This document shows, one piece after another, positions 60,183 to 64,000 of a DNA stretch of 64,000 nt (its first letter is position 1; the number at the start of each line of letters is the position of its first letter). The notes beneath the pieces were generated by a model, which searched no databases, was not told the origin of the DNA, and saw only the letters and a program-made list of their open reading frames with translations. The stretch covers positions 372,001 through 436,000 of the forward strand of contig NZ_JAUFQT010000002.1 of assembly GCF_030409905.1 (NCBI RefSeq), read 5' to 3'. The DNA is from Echinicola jeungdonensis (GTDB taxonomy: Bacteria; Bacteroidota; Bacteroidia; Cytophagales; Cyclobacteriaceae). The position numbers and the translations under genes were made by a program.

Positions 60183-61397
60183 ATGAAAAAGTCATTACTA
60201 CCATTCATTTTATTTTGGGCTGCTGTTTTATTCTTATGGAGCTGTGAAAGCAGTTTGGAGGATACGGATCCAAGTGCGGTTGATGTTGGCCGAACAGATG
60301 GAACTTTATATAGTGAAGCAGGGGGAGGTGGATCTTCCTCTGGGGGTGGAAATGGGCAAGGCCAAGAACCGGAGCCCGGGGTGATTACTGCTGGGGAATG
60401 GAAAGACCTGGACCACTGGGATTTTTGGCAAAACCTTTTTAATGAAAAGGATTATGAGAAAATGCCCGAATATTGGGGTTTTGACCTTCAAAACCGTTTT
60501 GCTCTGGAAATCAAACAAAGCAATGGTCAACCTGCCATTGATGTTCCGGTGACTCTGAAAGCCGGAAATGAAACCATCTGGCAAGCCAAAACAGACAATA
60601 AAGGCCGGGCAGAACTTTGGGGAAATATCTTTGCCCCTGCCATGGGAAGGTTACAATCGGAGGACTGGACGATTTCCATTGATGGTGGAAATATGACGAT
60701 CCAGGATCCAACGCCCTATCAAGGAGAAGTCCAGCAAGTGACCTATACCCCAAACAGGCAAGTGGAAAATCGGGCTGAATTGGCTTTTGTGGTGGATGCT
60801 ACAGGTTCTATGAGTGATGAATTGGAATACCTGAAAACCGAATTGCTGGATGTGATCCAAAGGGCAAAATCTGAAAATCCCGGCACTTCATTCTTAACAG
60901 GTTCCGTTTTTTATCGGGATACAGAAGATGAATACCTGACACGCGAATCCCCATTTTCATCCGATATCCAGACTACCTTGAGCTTTATTGAAGATCAGGA
61001 AGCCAACGGAGGAGGCGATTTTCCGGAAGCCGTCCATACCGCTCTATCCAAGGCCATCCGGGAACTACAATGGTCCTCCCAGACTAGGGCCAGATTACTT
61101 TTTTTGTTGTTGGATGCCCCACCTCATTATGAAACTCAAATTGTAGATGAAATGCATGACCTTACTCAACTGGCAGCCGCCAAAGGCATCAAAATCATCC
61201 CCATTACCGCCAGCGGTATCGACAAAGAAACCGAATTCCTGATGCGTTTTATGGGCAATGCTACTAATGGTACCTATGTATTTATCACCAATCATAGCGG
61301 AATCGGTAACGATCACCTAGAGCCTTCCATTGGTGAATATGAGGTGGAATATCTGAATGTTCTGATGGTTAGGTTGTTTGGAGAGGCAGTGGAGTAG
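60183..61397 (+). CDS. VWA-domain lipoprotein with Gly-rich spacer
   Basis: The 404-residue protein has a lipoprotein signal (Cys21, FLWSCES), a Gly/Ser-rich spacer (residues about 47-60), a beta-rich domain (about 105-195) with carboxypeptidase-regulatory-like strands (PAIDVPVTLKAGNETIW), and a von Willebrand A domain (about 198-390) with MIDAS residues DATGSMSDE (205-213), a Thr-type loop in GSVFYRDTEDEY and GGGDFPEAVHTAL. VWA domains with this motif bind metal and protein partners. It is a single gene between hairpins, with no partner such as MoxR, so its role is unknown. Confidence 0.88.
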   Translation: MKKSLLPFILFWAAVLFLWSCESSLEDTDPSAVDVGRTDGTLYSEAGGGGSSSGGGNGQGQEPEPGVITAGEWKDLDHWDFWQNLFNEKDYEKMPEYWGFDLQNRFALEIKQSNGQPAIDVPVTLKAGNETIWQAKTDNKGRAELWGNIFAPAMGRLQSEDWTISIDGGNMTIQDPTPYQGEVQQVTYTPNRQVENRAELAFVVDATGSMSDELEYLKTELLDVIQRAKSENPGTSFLTGSVFYRDTEDEYLTRESPFSSDIQTTLSFIEDQEANGGGDFPEAVHTALSKAIRELQWSSQTRARLLFLLLDAPPHYETQIVDEMHDLTQLAAAKGIKIIPITASGIDKETEFLMRFMGNATNGTYVFITNHSGIGNDHLEPSIGEYEVEYLNVLMVRLFGEAVE

Positions 61398-61575
61398 GAG
61401 AGGCTGTGTTAAGGGTTAATATGTTAAGTGTTAATATATGGTTGGATTAATCGCAAATGCTGGGAGGGGGCAATGGTTTTTTTTAATTTTGTTAAAAAAA
61501 TTGATGTAAATAAGAAATATTGAAATTTTCCATTTCCAGTGATCTATTATCCACGAAAAACTTTGTTTATACAAA

Positions 61576-62049
61576 ATGTCTAATTCTTTATATACTATCA
61601 ATATCCTATCCTTTTTAAACCAAATTGACATAAAAGTAATAGAAACAGCCCTGAAAGAAGATACTTTTCTCCCCGGGATTAAAATAGACAAGGGAAGGCT
61701 TTTGTATGATCCGGATAAACTGGAGCATCCCGGAGATTTGCTGCATGAGGCGGGCCATATGGCTTTGATGACTCCTAAGGAGGCGGTGCTTATCGAAGGG
61801 AATGTGGCTGATTTCAGGCCTCCAGGACAGGATGATGAAATTGGCGTGCAAGCCTGGACCTTTGCTGCGGTGCTGCATCTTGATTTGCCTCCGGAAGTGG
61901 TTTTTCACGATGCGGGCTACCATGGAGAATCCCAATGGTTGATGGAATTATTCCAATCCGGCAAATATCCCGGACTTTCCCTTTTGGCCTGGATGGGACT
62001 ATGTGAAGAAAGTAAGTTTCCTAAAATGAAGCGGTGGGTAAGGGAGTGA
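61576..62049 (+). CDS. Small HExxH protein of unknown function
   Basis: The 157-residue protein carries HEAGH at residues 57-61 in a helix (PGDLLHEAGHMALM), the zinc site of minimal metallopeptidases of the gluzincin/IrrE type, and a second cluster VFHDAGYHGES around residues 107-117 that could provide a third ligand. It has no signal peptide. I do not recognise a named family. Possible roles are a small peptidase or a zinc-site relic; no partner gene is close. The gene-free repeat region starts directly behind it. Confidence 0.75.
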   Translation: MSNSLYTINILSFLNQIDIKVIETALKEDTFLPGIKIDKGRLLYDPDKLEHPGDLLHEAGHMALMTPKEAVLIEGNVADFRPPGQDDEIGVQAWTFAAVLHLDLPPEVVFHDAGYHGESQWLMELFQSGKYPGLSLLAWMGLCEESKFPKMKRWVRE

Positions 62050-62159
62050 GATAAATAAGATTATTATTGTGAGTATACGAGCTTTTGCACGTCATGTAGT
62101 AATTTATTGTTTTTCTTTATTATTATTTGATACTTTTTCCTTGATGAAAAAGTGTCCAA

Positions 62160-62177
62160 CCCCGAAAGCTTTCGGGG
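62160..62177. repeat. Perfect 18-bp palindrome (ccccgaaagctttcgggg)
   Basis: A perfect dyad lies 21 bases before the first of the two 195-bp repeats and has no counterpart before the second. Just upstream is another small hairpin, acttttt/aaaaagt (62132-62153). Confidence 0.6.
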
Positions 62178-62197
62178 CAAGGCCTGTGAAGCGCCTT

Positions 62198-62392
62198 TCA
62201 AATTGGGCATTTTTGTTTTCGATTTCACTTCAGTTTTACCCAATTTGATTTTTGTCCAATTGCTACGGCCTAAAAATGAATGGATCTCGCTCGTCCACTT
62301 CGCGAGCTAATTCATTTTTTTAACGCCCTCCGCAATCGTCCAAAAACCAGATGCTTCAAGGGCCGCTCCAACGGTCTTTTCTAATAAATTAC
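62198..62392. repeat. Structured 195-bp direct repeat, copy 1
   Basis: Copy 1 begins tcaaattggg and ends aaattac. It can fold into at least two stems: tcaaattggg (62198) with cccaatttga (62239), and aaaaatgaat (62272) with attcattttt (62310) closed inside by ctcgc/gcgag (62286, 62302). The matching copy lies exactly 314 bases downstream. Confidence 0.8.
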
Positions 62393-62511
62393 ATATTGGT
62401 AATTTCAAACAAGAAAGAGAGTAATCAATTTTTTTTGGAGATATGAACTAAGGGAGTGAAAGTAGAAGGGTTAATCTGTCTTTAAGAATGTTCAAAAGGC
62501 GTACAAGCTCT

Positions 62512-62706
62512 TCAAATTGAGCCATTTTCGTTTATGATTTCAATTTTTTTTTCTCAATTTGATTTTGTCCCAATTGTTTCAAGCTAAAAATGAGTGGATC
62601 TTGCTCGCCCACTTCGCAAGCTAACTCATTTTTTTAACGCCTTCCTCAATTGTCCCAAAAACGGATGCTTCAAGGGCCGTCCAAACAATCTTTCCAAAAA
62701 AATTAC
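62512..62706. repeat. Structured 195-bp direct repeat, copy 2
   Basis: Copy 2 has the same length and the same stems as copy 1: tcaaattgag (62512) with ctcaatttga (62553), and aaaaatgagt (62586) with actcattttt (62624) closed by cttgc/gcaag (62600, 62616). Three base pairs differ from copy 1 by changes on both sides of the stem that keep pairing. Confidence 0.8.
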
Positions 62707-62852
62707 TATTCGCTAATTACGTGTAAAAAAGGGGGTAGTCTGATTAGAATCAAGTAATAAATAGTAAAAAAGTACTTAATTGAAATCCAATATTATTACC
62801 TGAAAAGCTGGTCCAAACCTCATTTACCCATTAACTCAATAACCCAAAAAAT

Positions 62853-62888
62853 AAAAAAAAACAGGGCCTAAGCCCCGTTTTTTTTTTA
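62853..62888 (-). terminator. Terminator of uxuA
   Basis: The arms aaaacagggc and gccccgtttt (one mismatch, loop ctaa) with long A and T runs lie at the end of uxuA and overlap its stop codon (62886-62888). Confidence 0.8.
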
Positions 62889-64000
62889 TTTTTCCTCCAT
62901 ACTGTAAATCAATCCCATCTCCAATCCCCGAAGCTCGGCAAGGCCTTTGAGCCTACCGATGCCGGTATAGCCTGGATTTGTGGTTTTATTGAGATCATCC
63001 AGCATCTGGTGACCATGGTCTGGACGCATGGGCAGGGATTTTTGTCTCCTGGCCTGAAGCAGGATCAATTCCTTAATTACATCGATAATGGGAACATCAC
63101 CCTCCAGATGGTTGGCTTCATGGAAGTTGCCTTCACTGTCTCTCTGAGTGCTGCGCAGATGGATAAAATGGATGTGTTTGCCCCAGTCTCTAATGATCTG
63201 CGGTAAATCATTATCCTCCCTGACACCATAGGAACCAGTACAAAAAGTTAGTCCATTATACTCACTGATATTGTCCGTTAGGATTCTTTCGACATCGCTG
63301 GCTGTGCTGACCACCCTGGGTAATCCCAATAAGGGAAAAGGAGGATCATCCGGGTGAATGGCCATAAATACCCTGTTTTTTTCGGCTACAGGAATGATTT
63401 CTTCCAGGAATAACCGAAGATTTTCAGCCAGCACCTTTTCGTCAATATTTTTGTAGGTGTCCAACGCTTTTTGGAAATCTTCCAATGAATATCCTTCCTC
63501 CGCACCGGGCAAGCCTGCAATAATATTATTAACTAAGGTCTGTTTGGTTTCCTCACTGGCTTCCTCAAAATATTTTTTGGCCTTTTGAATCACTTCCTCT
63601 GGATAAGAGGAGGAAGCCCCTGGTCTTTTGAGGATAAAAAGGTCAAAAGCTGCTAAGGCCTGTAGTTCAAACCTGAGTGCTTTTGCTCCATTGGGTAACT
63701 CATAAGCCAAATCAGTACGGGTCCAATCCAAAACCGGCATAAAATTATAGCAAACAGTATGGATGCCCTCTGCTGCCAAGTTCTCGATGGAGGTTTTGTA
63801 ATTTTCTATATACTGCTGAAAATTCCCTGATCTGGTTTTGATGTTTTCATGGACAGGAATACTTTCCACCACCGACCAGGTTAATCCGGCTTCTTCAATG
63901 ATGGTTTTTCTTTTTTTGATTTCCTCCCGCGTCCATACTTCCCCATTGGGAATATGGTGGAGTGCAGAAACGACCCCCGTAGCCCCGGCCTGACGGATAT
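62886..64000 (-). CDS. uxuA: Mannonate dehydratase (5' end beyond the window)
   Basis: The frame stays open from the stop at 62886 to the right window edge, so the gene is longer than its first internal start at 63872. About 371 residues are visible, lacking only the first 20-odd. Typical UxuA segments are [15 protein letters not shown] and [16 protein letters not shown] near the start, [56 protein letters not shown] and [13 protein letters not shown] with the metal-site residues. It dehydrates D-mannonate to 2-keto-3-deoxygluconate, the point where glucuronate breakdown joins the galacturonate route. Confidence 0.96.
   Translation of the reverse strand, partial: IRQAGATGVVSALHHIPNGEVWTREEIKKRKTIIEEAGLTWSVVESIPVHENIKTRSGNFQQYIENYKTSIENLAAEGIHTVCYNFMPVLDWTRTDLAYELPNGAKALRFELQALAAFDLFILKRPGASSSYPEEVIQKAKKYFEEASEETKQTLVNNIIAGLPGAEEGYSLEDFQKALDTYKNIDEKVLAENLRLFLEEIIPVAEKNRVFMAIHPDDPPFPLLGLPRVVSTASDVERILTDNISEYNGLTFCTGSYGVREDNDLPQIIRDWGKHIHFIHLRSTQRDSEGNFHEANHLEGDVPIIDVIKELILLQARRQKSLPMRPDHGHQMLDDLNKTTNPGYTGIGRLKGLAELRGLEMGLIYSMEEK

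Larger units (their letters stand above)
62050..62885. other. Gene-free region with two structured direct repeats
   Basis: This 836-base stretch has no credible protein gene. It contains a perfect 18-bp palindrome (62160-62177), two 195-bp direct repeats (62198-62392 and 62512-62706) and the terminator of uxuA at the right end. Confidence 0.75.

Noticed and set aside
60002..60208. 68-codon minus-strand frame
   Set aside because: It overlaps the strong hairpin at 60001-60034 and the signal peptide of the VWA gene. It has no supporting feature.
61405..61437. Short tandem repeat gttaagggttaatat / gttaagtgttaatat after the VWA gene
   Set aside because: Two short AT-rich copies in an AT-rich gap are easily due to chance, and no structure or gene depends on them.

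Overview
The window looks like chromosomal DNA of a carbohydrate-degrading Bacteroidota, most likely a marine-type member of the Cytophagales (Cyclobacteriaceae-like). This rests on a SusC/SusD pair inside a polysaccharide utilization locus (PUL), a sufBCDSE operon in the order usual for this phylum, many lipoprotein signals, promoter cores of the Bacteroidota form TAnnTTTG, AT-rich intergenic DNA and little use of Shine-Dalgarno sites. The species assignment is inference.

Layout. 1-3126: housekeeping genes (end of alaS, gatB) and a TlpA-like lipoprotein. 3202-7550: a tightly packed four-gene operon of exported proteins of unknown function that ends in an 815-residue leucine-rich-repeat protein. 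7597-10129: an IS21-family insertion sequence (istA, istB) that, judged from its 5-bp target duplication, landed in the loop of the terminator hairpin of that operon. 10639-17482: DUF1801 protein, ferritin, kdsB, rsmE, a DEAD-box helicase and citrate synthase. 17790-23877: the Suf iron-sulfur operon (sufB-C-D-S-E, a SufT-like protein and a bacilliredoxin). 24116-24592: an Lrp/AsnC regulator.

25213-57243 is a pectin catabolism region. A leftward operon encodes uronate metabolism (kduD-like SDR, LacI regulator, uxaC, uxaB). Rightward genes encode a DUF4861 protein, GH105, three CE8 pectin methylesterases (one fused to an alpha/beta-hydrolase esterase), GH43, two GH28 polygalacturonases, two CE12 rhamnogalacturonan acetylesterases, SusC, SusD, a DUF4957/DUF5123-type surface lipoprotein, two PL1 pectate lyases and a VOC protein, followed by two oxidoreductases. 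Together they would deesterify and cut homogalacturonan and rhamnogalacturonan I, import oligomers through SusCD, trim them in the periplasm and send uronates toward 2-keto-3-deoxygluconate. uxuA is cut by the right edge. KduI, KdgK, Eda and UxaA are not in the window. Sites of the form GCAATCGATTGCGCAAT lie in the two large regulatory gaps, and one overlaps the predicted susC start point; they are the best candidates for operators of the LacI protein.

57378-62885 holds a SatD-like/DUF3307 pair with a repeated GCCTATA motif upstream, a Gfo/Idh/MocA oxidoreductase, a VWA lipoprotein, a small HExxH protein, and an 836-bp gene-free stretch with two 195-bp direct repeats. Their hairpins differ by paired, compensatory changes, so they look like a structured repeat family.

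Best candidates for something undescribed: the exported leucine-rich-repeat operon (3202-7550) and the folded 195-bp repeats (62198-62706).
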